DNA of 64,000 bases from Lanius collurio (Eukaryota; Chordata; Aves; Passeriformes; Laniidae), in contig JACBWW010000015.1 of assembly GCA_020086605.1 (NCBI GenBank), forward strand, positions 10,823,511-10,887,510, in the 5' to 3' direction. This document shows positions 14,846-26,300 of this stretch, piece after piece. The translations under genes and the position numbers were made by a program. Within the stretch, counting starts at the first letter, position 1; each line of letters begins with the position of its first letter. The notes beneath the pieces are model-generated. The model had not been told where the DNA came from, made no database searches, and worked only from the letters and a program-made list of their open reading frames with translations.

Positions 14846-14918
14846 TTTTGCTTTTGCCTCAATTCAAGAATCATTCATTTCATCTGGAAGCAGAGCCTTT
14901 GGTACTGATGAATACCCT
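14846..14918 (+). other. Candidate internal exon (splice-site bounded)
   Basis: A long pyrimidine tract ending TTTGTTTTCTTTTAG lies directly before 14846, and the segment ends CCT|GTAAGA at 14918/14919. The 73-base interval is open in two of its three frames. One of these (from 14847) gives 24 codons with ordinary composition, ending SRAFGTDEYP. I do not recognise a protein. It could be an exon of a gene that has other exons outside the window, a lncRNA exon, or chance. Confidence 0.25.
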
Positions 14919-15318
14919 GTAAGAATTTTACGTGTATAATTCACGGTGACCTATGTGTTAAAACCACATGGGTCACTGAGAAAGTCATAATGGTAGTTAA
15001 TCTCAAAATTAAGAAAATCTTTAAACATTGCCAGTAATTATATTGGAAAAAAAAATAGCTTCCTGTTGTGGTGGTAACCCAGAAAACACTCAGGCATATT
15101 TTTGCAGCTCCCTTTTATCAGTTATTCTGACTGAATGAGATACATCCATTGTAATTGTCCTATAGATCATAATACTGAAGCTGCAGCCTGAATATAGACA
15201 ATATACATTAATTAGAGACAGAGTTATGAAGATGTGAGCACCATCACTGGAATCCAAATCACTGCAATTTCCGCACCATGTTTCAACTTGAGTGGAAACA
15301 ATGGAGGGCAATACTTAC

Positions 15319-15393
15319 CTCATCATCTGTTCAGAGGTGGTGAAGATAAATGTATCTGTGTTGCTAAGCTATTTTCTGAAGACTTGAGAGCAA
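15319..15393 (-). ncRNA. Candidate minus-strand exon, probably non-coding
   Basis: Read on the minus strand, a pyrimidine-rich tract ending GACCTCTTTTGCAG precedes position 15393, and the 75-base segment ends ATGATGAG|GTAAGTATT at 15319/15318, a near-perfect donor. All three frames contain stops (two early, one only at the very end: TGATGA), so if transcribed it would be a lncRNA or UTR exon. No partner exon has been linked to it. Confidence 0.25.
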
Positions 15394-15914
15394 CTGCAAA
15401 AGAGGTCAGACATAGGAGGAGTTTGTCAACTTTCTCATTAACCAAAATCAGAAGATACATGTTTCCAAGGAGGTAACGCATATCAGAATGAAACATGCTG
15501 AGGTTCAGCAGCAAAAGCTCATACTCATATCTATCAATCCCATCTTCTGACTGGATTGACTCACCATGCAGAAGCTATTTTAATCCACTCTTTCTCTTAG
15601 TGTGACTAGGACCCAGCAGATGTCATTTTTCTCTGTTATGCCAGGTCATGACAGCACTTTGAAGCCGGTCTGAGGAAAGCTCCCAAAGGAGTTGTCTGTT
15701 CAAGGATTCACCAATTAGAGCAGGGTGGAGCACAGAAGATAGAGTATTAATAATTATTATAACATTATAATAGTTGCTTCTGCCTTTTATAACATTTAAC
15801 ACAAGACATTAATCTTTTAATATTATTCAACTTTTCTGTACAAGAATTAAGATCAATATAACAGTAATCCAAAACACTAAAAGCTACCTCTCAGACTGTC
15901 CTGCAAAATTTTTA

Positions 15915-15950
15915 CATATTTTCCAATCATCTCATATTTTCCAATCATCT
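15915..15950. repeat. Perfect 18-bp tandem duplication
   Basis: The unit CATATTTTCCAATCATCT occurs twice head to tail without mismatch, followed by CAT, the start of a third unit. This is typical replication slippage. Confidence 0.9.
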
Positions 15951-18900
15951 CATTAGCCTACTAGCTTAAACAGTTAATATTACAAGTATTTTTCTTACCA
16001 CCTGCCCACTGCCTTGGCACTCTCCTAAAAGAGCAGGGCAAAACTTAGCAAAAAGTTATACATAAAATCTAATCAGCCCACCACTGAGTTCAAATAATTG
16101 TAAGATGTAGTATAGGACTCAGTCAGGTTCTTGACCCACTTTGTTTAATTGTTCCCACTGAATGAGAAATAAATCAGAAATAAAATTCCCACTGACCTCT
16201 CAGGAAGTGGAATTAGTCTGACACTAAGCAGTTTTAGCAGATGAACTACAACTGCACCTTTCCTGCTGTATTCTACATGTTTTCTATTCTAACTGCTCTC
16301 CTGGCCTTTTTTTTCCCCCTTAGGGTCACTTGTGCTCTCTGACCTCCTCTGTTTAATATTATTTGGACTGTCCCTAACCTCACCTCAGTTTTTAATCCAT
16401 GATTAAATGGATATTTGTACATCAATACATGACAACGTAGGTAAGGGGATTTTTTCAAAGTTATCTTCAGTGCCTCTCTTGTTCTCTTATCTCCTCACCT
16501 AAGAAGTAAATTAGAGCAATTAACAAGCAACACCCCCATGAAATGTCATGGTCACTGATAGGTGAGTTCTGAAACTTAATGATGGATGATCTGATATAAA
16601 ATGGATAAAAATTAAGATTATCAATCCTGTTCCCTAGGATTAACTCAAGTGAATACATATTCTATAATAGAAACAGCTCAATGGATTTAAAGTTTAAAAG
16701 AATTTTTCTGCTAAATAGAGAGTGCTAAATAATTCTGACTAATCTAAAACCCAGAAGATAAGCCCTCTAGTGCAGATATGTGAACTATGCCACTTATTTA
16801 TCTTACCTAGACAGTGCGACTACCGAAACCTTTCTTTAACCTCCTTTGCTTTGTCTTTTTAGTTTAGAATGGTGATACTTCCAAAGGAAAAAAACCTTCA
16901 TTTTCCTGGCACTTTTGATTCTGGCTGTCCAGATATAAACTTCAAGACAGCACTCATTAATTAATTTCCATGTTTCAGTTTTAGGTTCACATTTTCCAAA
17001 AAGCAAAAAAATCTACCTTTTGCACTTGACTTCATTAATGTAAGTTACTTTCCTTACATTCAGCCTAATATTTTAGAAAACTTCGGGCTGGATACAAGGA
17101 AAATAATTTTTCTTTGAAGTTACAAGTCTCATACATGCAGTATACTAATCTTCTTTCATTACACAACTGCAGTTGTACAAAATACTTTAAACCCAGAAAA
17201 ACAATGATTTGGAAGTGATTTCATTCAACAAAACAATTGCATCCACAAAACATTTTCTATTTATTATAAGTGCACTCTAAATGGATTTCATTTGGAGCCA
17301 CAACTAGAAAAGATGTTGTTAAGACATAACTTTTCTAACCGAAAAATCTGCACCATGTATCCCTTTTTTTAATATAACACATAGCAACTGAAACAATGTT
17401 TTATGTAGCATGCATGTAATATTCTACCACCTCTTTTTCACAGTAAGTAAAGTTGAAGCACAGAGTGCTCGCCTTCAGATACAGCAAATAAAGAAATGTA
17501 ACACTTCAGCTGACAAAAGTCCTTCCCTGAACTAAGCCTAATAATTTTCTGTGGATCTGCTGGCAGTCAAATCTAAAGCCCTTCAGAGGTAAGTAATTTC
17601 GAGAACTAGGGTAAGTTTTGGGAAGAATTAGGAAAAAGGTTCTCAGGAATATACACAATCATGACATTGCAAGATGTGCTAGAGTGAAATATATTGCTAC
17701 AGAATGAAAAATGAGATGCTTATTCTAAGTCAAACCGAGACTGGATTCAGATTAGAGATATTTTGCTAACATGCTTTATCATATTTGTGGCCAGACCTAA
17801 GTGATGAGCACTTCAATGGCAAAATTCAAAGCACAAGAGGTAGACTTATATAACAGATATGTCTCAAAATCTTTATCACGGGTTTTAAGATAGATTTTTA
17901 TTAGAAAGCTTCAAATTAACTACAGATAGCTTTCTTTAAATTCCTAAACTCAAGAGGAAAAAAAATAAAAGTTGTAAATATGAAATTAATTCTAAAGCTC
18001 TGCAGCAAGAAAAGAGTTGGATTTTTATTTTCCGATTGTTACCAGCAGTGTATTTGTTGTCTTTATAAACATACTGAAAAAAACATTATGAATGCTACAG
18101 AGCTTTAAAAAATCATGAGGTTTTGAGGGTGGTATTAAGTCCACTGACAGTCTGTGTGTTTGCTTTTTGAGTTTTCCTTTTAAAATCATTCTTTTTTACA
18201 TCTGGATGAAACTTGAAATGCCTAATTATAGATCATAAGGCTAACATGGGGCAAGAAAGAAATCAAGAGAACTGAAGCTGACAGAACTCTTGAGTTAGTA
18301 AGCTCAAAGAAGATTTAAGGCAGAATATGATACACTATCACACAGACAAAAGGCTATCTGATTTCAGAGTCCTCTAACCCTGACTAGCTCTAACGAGGGT
18401 GATAAAAATAGTGAACCTTTGTTGTTGGCCCTCTCCAGAGGGTGCAAACTGAGAAAGGACAGATTTAAAAGCTACATTGTTATCTAAATGGACTGAATTT
18501 TTTTTCATTTGTGTGGATTATAATTGTGGGGAATGTGCAGGGTCTGGGCTGACTGAGCATCATTAAAGAAAACACAGCAAACCTGAAGGGTAGAGCTGTT
18601 GAGAAAAGCAATCTCTAAAAAATTTATGATGAATGTCAGAGTCCAATGTGAGCATCTTTTGCTGTTGCCAATGCAAGACACAGTTCTACTAGTAGTTACC
18701 TCCAACAAACACTCAAAGAGAAAATGTCCATGGAGAATAGGACTGCATTCATTTGCAGTTTTGCTGGGAAGCGGCCTGCAGTCACTGGAGGGCATGTAAA
18801 TCCCTATAGGTCAGTAATCAAATGCCAAATAGTCACTAAGGACAACTAAAAATATATATATTGTTGATTCCTGCTCTTTAACCAAGTCTCTATTTTGCAG

Positions 18901-19539
18901 TAAGCTAATTCGGGGCATAGTTTTAGCAGTGGAGACCTGCAAATCTCCACTTCACAGGCATGCAAAAAATTTCAAAAGCTAAACATGGAAAATCATTTAC
19001 TTATAACAAATCTGTTATTTACTTCAAATAGGTTCTGTCAGAATCAATCACACATTCTACAGTATGACAAAGATCTATAGAGCATTAGCTGACTGATAGA
19101 TGTAACATAAGCTGGCATCAAATCGCTCAGATAAGATATTCAAAGATAATCTTCCATACCACCTACTTATCAGCTACCTATCAGCATTTAAGTGCTCCAA
19201 AGGTCATATACTTTCTCCATTAATGAGGAATAAGTTACCTTATGCACACATCTCTTCTTACTCAGTTAATGAAACTTTTCTTCAATGGATTAACTTGTTA
19301 ACATATAACATCTTGAAGACCTTACAAGCTATATGTCAAAAATGTGCATATTTAAGGAAACACATTGCTGGCAGGAGTGAAATACAAACTTCAGGGCCAG
19401 AGAGCTAGCTAGACACTTGATAATTTCTGTCTCCAGCCTTAAGAAAAGATAGTTTTGGATACCAGCCACAAGTGCTACTGAATTTATCAACATGAATTAT
19501 GAAATATAATACTGCATGAACAGATATATGCAAGCAACC
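15951..19539. other. AT-rich unique DNA, no gene seen
   Basis: No domain-bearing frame. A good plus-strand donor (TTCAGAG|GTAAGTAAT) sits at 17588/17589, but no convincing open exon precedes it. Confidence 0.5.
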
Positions 19540-19870
19540 AAGGTGACCATCACCCACAGGTGGAATGAGAAGAATAGATTTATTCCATCACTTTGCTGGC
19601 TGGAGGATTTCATGAGCAAGCTGGGGCACATACACTGCTAAGCTCATTCCATCTTAGCAGGGGCAAAAAGCACAGGACCTCTTCCCCAGCCTCAACACAT
19701 CAATGGGTCTGGCACATGCCCATTTTACCTCCATGATTTTCTCTGTGCTTTTTATGACCTCTGCCTTGATCTCTCTCCCCGGACAGGGAGCTCAAGCATG
19801 TCTTGGAGAGGGTCTCCAAGTCTCTGTAAACACTTGTGTTATCTCTACACAGAAATTCTACTTCTCAAAA
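19540..19870 (-). mobile_element. Possible very old LTR (uncertain)
   Basis: This is a locally GC-richer block in AT-rich surroundings. On the minus strand it has a CATAAAAAGC TATA-like motif (about 19750-19760) and, downstream, GGAATAAATCTATTC, a polyadenylation-type signal near 19573-19583. The order fits an LTR read on the minus strand. No clear TG...CA ends or target duplication are visible and no family was recognised, so the call is weak. The 112-codon plus-strand frame at 19703-20041 overlaps it and has no recognisable domain. Confidence 0.22.
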
Positions 19871-22800
19871 CAGAGGATAAGCAAGACTAGGCATAATATA
19901 TCGTTTCCCACACTGTTATTTTCCAGGACTTGGTATTCCCAGATCCAAGGTCACTTGAGTAAATCTACTATCTTCCTTGCCATTCTTACACTTTTAATTC
20001 TTTCCTCCCAGCAAATGCTATTACCTTTGGGATGCAAATGATAAGAATTTTAAAAATGAACAGGACTGCAAACAGTGCTGCAGAAGATGTAGAAAGCAAT
20101 ATCTTACATTCTCTACAACGTCTATAATTTAGGAAGGCAAAATATCAGAGGAGGAATTTACATTCAAGGCAGCTGCAGTGGAATGGTTGGGCAGGGTGCA
20201 CCAGCCCATTTGAAAGCTGTCTACACAAAAAAAAACAGAGGGAAAGAAGGGCAAAATATTCTTTAAAAAGAAACTCCAAAGAACAGTACTTAGAGGCCAT
20301 TTAGGTGATGACTGAATGGTTTGTCCATAAAATAAATACATTCCCAAGAGCCAAGGCAGCATGAACACTACAGATATAATTGAAGGGTTTGGACACTTCC
20401 AGAACCTCATGTTTTTACCCTGCTGTCAGGAGTCATTCAGTAGCAACTAGAATTGTGTTCTTCCATCTCCATTTCCAAGGCACTTATAATTTCTCCATCC
20501 CAGACACCAGGGCTGCAGACAACTGATTTAAGTCAGCTCAATTAACTACTCACTAGTTAAGATCCACTTTGAGTTTCAAAGAGGACATAAGAGCTGTGAA
20601 AGTCCTTTTAAGCTGGCTTCTCAGTGGGGTCCCCAGAGCAGAAACAAAAGCTGAAAATGTGAGCACACTATTTTAGTGGGGCACAGATCAGTCCAGTGGA
20701 GCCTACTGATTTGTACGGTCTCAAGCTACCAAATTGTCTTTATTGAGAGCAACAGGTCATCTGCCTCAGGAACACAACAGGAGGTGGGAATTGCTGTCCT
20801 AATATGATCTGGTAGTTCTCACTGAGTTTTGAGTGGTAGAAACATTTACAGTGTGCAGCAGTCTGTTATACAGCTCCTTTGGTAATTCAGCAGGAGCCGA
20901 GTGCAATTGCTTCATACAAAGGCAAGATGATGGGCCATTAATCAGTAAATCGGTGCTGTCAAGGTAGAAAAGTGACTATTTTTAAGGTATTGGTGATAGC
21001 AAAATACCGCACATTAGCCATACTTTCTCTTCAATTGAACTTTAGGACCAAAATAACATGCTTTTGAAAGTCTGAATGGACAAGAAATTCAGGAAGAGTC
21101 TACAAAGGTGTTTTTCTTACGTTGAGGAATTATGTCATGGGCAGATTCCTAGAAATATTTGCAGAAACCTAACTCCTGCAGAAGTAATAGAAATTCATTT
21201 CAATCATTACTGGATGCAAGGATACTCAGTACACCAAATCACAAAATTACACAGTAACTTCATTGTAGCTGGCACCTAATCAAATCTGCCAAAATGACCA
21301 TTTAGACTAATAATTGTTTAGGATGATTATCACATACAAAACAAAACTAAACAAAACAGTATATATCCAGGAAAGAAGGGTTAGGAGCTTCAAGTTTCAG
21401 CAAAACCCAGCAGAGTGAGGATTCTCATTATAGTTATTTATAGATTAAAATAATCCAAGACGTAGCATGCTACTTCCAATACCTAAACTATCATCTTAAC
21501 TGGAGAGTTCAATGCTTAACAACCTCTCCAACTGGTGTCATAAGCCAGTCACTTGTTTAACTGTGTTCCAGCATTTTTTGTGCTGTCTGAAAGTCACATG
21601 TAAGGAGAGCACAGCTCGCAATGGCTGGTGACAGCATGACAGCACTGTCAGTTTACACCTCATTCCTTCAGAACTAAGCTGACCACTGAGAAGGAACACC
21701 ACAGCTGGAAGCTGCCCTTTGCTGCCATGCCACTAGCTGTCTCAGTATGAGATTTAAAAAGTCTACAAATCTTTTATAGATCTTATGAAAATATTTCCAG
21801 AGACAGCTGGGCAACATTGCCTGATCCACATTTTGTTTTTAATCACTGCACTGAATTCAATCAATTCAAGTTTTTCAGAGCTGATAAAAAATGCACCCAG
21901 TTTTATTACTGACTCATTATTTTTTATGTGGGAAATCCCTAGACACATAAGAAGGGTAAAATGGAAAGGACCAAACTACAGCCTTACCTTGTGGGACACA
22001 GGATTCCAGGAGCACAGGAGAGGTGACCTTTCAATCTTCTGTTGCAAATGTACTTTCCTGTTGTGTACAAGACAGAGTGTTACATGACACCAACAGAGTT
22101 GCAGACGGCACAAAAACTAGCATTGCCCATTAGCCACTTTCATTGTGTCCTGCTGGTAAGGAATGTGTACAACACATAGTTTGGCTGTGTTCGTGAAAAA
22201 ATCTGTGTTGCCACAGCAGTAAGGGCTTGTAAGACTGCATTCTTAGACATGTCACATATACTCTTACCATCTTCAGGATAAATTTAGTTATATCGTGCCT
22301 TACCTGATTTATTAATTCTTTCCTTACCATTACTATTGTACTCATAAACATCCAGAGTTTAAATTCTAAAATACATATTACCTCCTTGTGTTCTCTGGAT
22401 AACCAGCTTGTAAATTAAAAAGTGATATAGCAGCTATTCATTCCATTCCAAAGAAATTAGTTATAGCATCATGATTGCAGTTATTAATGAATCCATTTCC
22501 AAAATTACTTTTTATATTATGTACCTGGAAAAAAAAAAAAATAATAGCAAAATGAATAGGCAAAACCCACAGTGAATGGAGCACGACCAGCATTTGATTC
22601 TGATAATTAAAAATACTGAAGAGTTATTTATCAAACTATGGGGGGAAAAAACATGATGTTAGAAGCCAAAGTATCTTCATATTTGCAAGAGAACACATTA
22701 AAAAATCTGCTCCTGTTTTGTGCATAGTTTTGTTTTCAGCAGGATAGTCCCAAAAATGAAGGCAAATTACATTAAAAGGGCTGCAATCAGCATAAGATTC

Positions 22801-23159
22801 AACTTCTTCTAGGAGTGATAGGAGTTTCACGGGATGCATAGACTCTGTCAAGTCAGTCTTCCTCAGTATAATGGCACTTGCTGACAGACTTTATTAAACT
22901 ACATTCTATGACAACTGCTGGTGAATTATGGTCTGGGGTGCAATGACAGCTGATGTATTTTGCACAGTATTTTCTATACATCAAGGCACTGCCATTGGTT
23001 TATTATAGTGACTGATTTAACAAGGTGTGATGATTTATTATTTTTTGAAATTCCCAGACTATATTTCAATGGTTAGTGTTGTCATTACCTTCAGCTAATT
23101 AGCACTTCTGGATTTATTTTCCTACATAACTGACTGAAGATGAAGCACAGCAGCAGCAG
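19871..23159. other. AT-rich unique DNA, no gene seen
   Basis: There is no coding frame with a domain. The segment at about 22925-23110, just before a CR1 copy, is rich in homeobox-like (GCTAATTAG) and T-box-like (AGGTGTGA) words. I treat it only as a possible conserved non-coding element. Confidence 0.5.
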
Positions 23160-23310
23160 AAAACTGCTGCATTCCTGGACATGCTCAAGGCCAAGTTCAA
23201 TGGGTCTTTGAGCAACCTAATGGAAGGTGTCTCTGCCCATGATAGCAGGGGTTGGAACTCAATTGTCTTTGAGGTCCTTTCCAAAACAGATCATTCCATG
23301 ATTCTATGAC
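23160..23310 (+). mobile_element. CR1 LINE 3' UTR fragment
   Basis: The order matches the CR1 3' UTR closely: TTCCTGGACATGCTCAAGGC, GGGTCTTTGAGCAACCTAAT, GGAAGGTGTCTCTGCCCATG, GGGGTTGGAACTCAATTG, TGAGGTCCTTTCC, and the terminus CATTCCATGATTCTATGA. This is one of the best-preserved copies here, with the canonical 3' terminal repeat ending near 23310. Confidence 0.92.
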
Positions 23311-26300
23311 AGACGTGACACAAATAAGCCTGCAGTTCAAATGCTTTGGACTGAATTTAAACCTGATATTTTAGCCACCAGAATTCTACTTGGGAAACAA
23401 AGATCCACTGAATATATCACATATTGGCTTCTTAATATCAAACTATGCTGTTGCTCTAGAATTTTTTAAAGATCTCCTCTCTCTAAATAAAATTCACCTC
23501 AGCACAGTAGGTCAACAAAAAGTTGAATAAAGAACTGATTCTCACTCAAAAAATCACTATAATTTAAAAAGTCTTTTAATATCCCTCTATGGAAATGAAA
23601 ATTCTTCAATCCCACCAGCCCGTGTCAATCTCTCTCTCTGTATATTCAGAGGTGTACCTTAGGATTTTTCATATTTATTCATACAACAGGATAATCTAGG
23701 ACCAAGGATGTCCAACAACAATGATCAAACAAAATACTTAAATAGGTATCTTTGGTATTTGACAGGGGAATAAAAGGAAAGTGTTAGTAATATCTTGAAA
23801 AGCATTTCTGTCAGTAGCAATAAGAAATCTGTCATCATGACTAATAAATACTTCACAGCTGAAAACAGTTTGTATCTGCCTCCCATTTCCAATTGTATCT
23901 GTATCATCAAATGAACTGCTGATCCCGAAGGAACCATGATCAAAGCCTAAGCTTGGAGTTTGCACCTTATCTTCCATACATACTCTGTCATTTTCTCTAA
24001 CCGTTGTTGCAACTGCATTGTGTTGTGCACTATCTTTTCTTTCAGTAATGTCTATGAATATGTTGTTACCTTACACTTTCATTATATTGCTTTTCTTCTG
24101 TTAACTCTTCAATTGGCTAGAAAAATAAGTATAATAGAAACTCAACTTACTGTGATCAAATACCTTCTCCTTCCCATTCTTGCTTGCTCAGTCTTGCTCA
24201 ATCAAGGTAAAGCATCACAGTCAGTTTTATAACCTCTAGCTATTTTCCTCTAAAGCTGTAAGGATGGCCCCAGGCAACATGCCTAAATCCACAAGCAGTA
24301 TCAGATCAGTAGAAAACTTGATATACCAGTTTTATTGATTTTTTTTTAATAAATGTTCCACTAGTATAACATATCTCTGTTTGGATAACAAATAATAGAT
24401 ATACTTTATTACAGTAACATATTCCCAGCTATGTTTATATGTAACATTTATGACATTTTATAGCTATAAGAAACCTTGACTTTTATTTACAAAATTACTT
24501 GTGATATTTAGAAGGAGACAAGCAAATAACATATTTATGCTCTTAGCAAGTTTATTTTTATCACTATAACATAATCTCTGGTTGTGAAGACATGATGTAA
24601 TCTTTTACCAAAGTCAACACCAGATCTTTTTTTATTATTACTATTAGAATTATAAATGAGTAGAAAAAAACTCCACAAAATGAAAGAAAACAAAAATAAA
24701 GGATAATTGGGAAATAAATGTTTTTGTGATTCCTTTTTTATGACATGAAATGCCAAGAAAGGAATTAAAGGCAATGCTATAATTTAACAAACACAAGAAT
24801 GACTAAGAGCCGTATTATTTTAAACCTACTGGTAAATTAACTCAGAATAAGTTGCCAAACTGGAAAAACCTCAGAATTTTTCATATATTTCTAATCCCTT
24901 TTTTTTTAATGTTAATTTAAACTGGAATGGGTTCCATAGCAGGACTGATACAATGATTAGATGACTGGAAAACTTTTTCTTTAGTTGAAAAATAGATTAA
25001 AAGAACCTGGATTGTTTAGTTTGCAGCAGTAAAACTAAAAAAGGAAGCTGATAAAACCTGCAAATATTGAAGGGACAGGAGCAAATACTAACATGAAAGA
25101 AGAATTACTTCAATTATGACATGTAATTGTCTGTGGTCATGCTAAAATAAATTCTGCTTGTAATAACTTAGTAGAGAAGAAGTGTGCTTTCCAGGCTTTC
25201 ACAGACAGAACTTCTGAAATGGAAATTAAAATGTGGAGGGAGCACTTCAGTTCTTTGCAAATGAGAGAAAATCTGGCAACAAATCATGGAGAAAAACAAA
25301 AAGCTTGGGTTTAAAAGCCTTCCCTAGCCATCTTTTTGACCTCAAAGGTAAGGTTTGCAGGAACAGATCTGGTTTTTTGAATGTCTGATCTCTCCTGCTT
25401 TAATCTTGTGGAAAATCACAGTTGATGCTTTTGCCTCTTTCTGTAGATCTCAGTTAATAAAGTGCATTGAAAAGCATTTCATTAACCGTTATGGGGGGAG
25501 GTAAACATTAAATAACGTAAACATAAGAGTGGGGAAGGGAACAGAGCCCCAAGTACCTCAAGAAGCCCATTCTATTTTTGTTCTTTAAATCACCTTTTTT
25601 ATTTTCTCCTTTTCTAGCTGTATATCCACAATTTGTAATCTTAATCACCAGTCCTTCCTCCCTCCCATAAATGTGTGCTCTCAAAGATTTGGCTTGATGT
25701 CAGGGGCTCAGAGCTACAGAAGGACCCAACACGAGCACATCAGTCTCTATCTTACACTCAGCTCTAGAAATCCATAACCATTTGCCAGTCTGAGAAGGAG
25801 GAAAAAAACCCTTCTTTCCTTCTAATCTGTGAACAGCTGACAAGTTTCTCTTCCCTCCTGCTGTGATACAAGAAAGTTACACATCCAACTCGGTGTTAGC
25901 CAGAGCTGATGTTTACTTACAGGGCAAATAATCAATTATCAGCTCTACTAAGTTTTCCAGTCTCAGCATCCCTGTTCACATGCCTCTCACAAGCAGAAGG
26001 AGAATAGTTCCTGAGGTCATAGGGACAGATTGCACAAACTAATTTATGGAAACTGAGAGACATAAACCACTGTACAGCAACAGTGTGCAATTTTACTGAA
26101 ACAGAAGGAAAGTCAAATGTAAATGGGATTTTTTGTGTCTGGCCTAATAATTGACTTCTTCAATATAATAATTATCAAAGATATCCATGCAACCATTCTC
26201 CTTGCCATATTCTCTATTCTGGAAACTGAAGTAAATTCAAAGTACTGAAATAATTACTTATTTTACCATTAGAAACTAATGAAGTGGCATCTCTAATTTT

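Noticed and set aside
17567..17588. Microexon-like 22 bases before the strong donor at 17588/17589
   Set aside because: The acceptor (CTGCTGGCAG) is close, but no longer open exon fits, so it is probably an isolated donor-like sequence.
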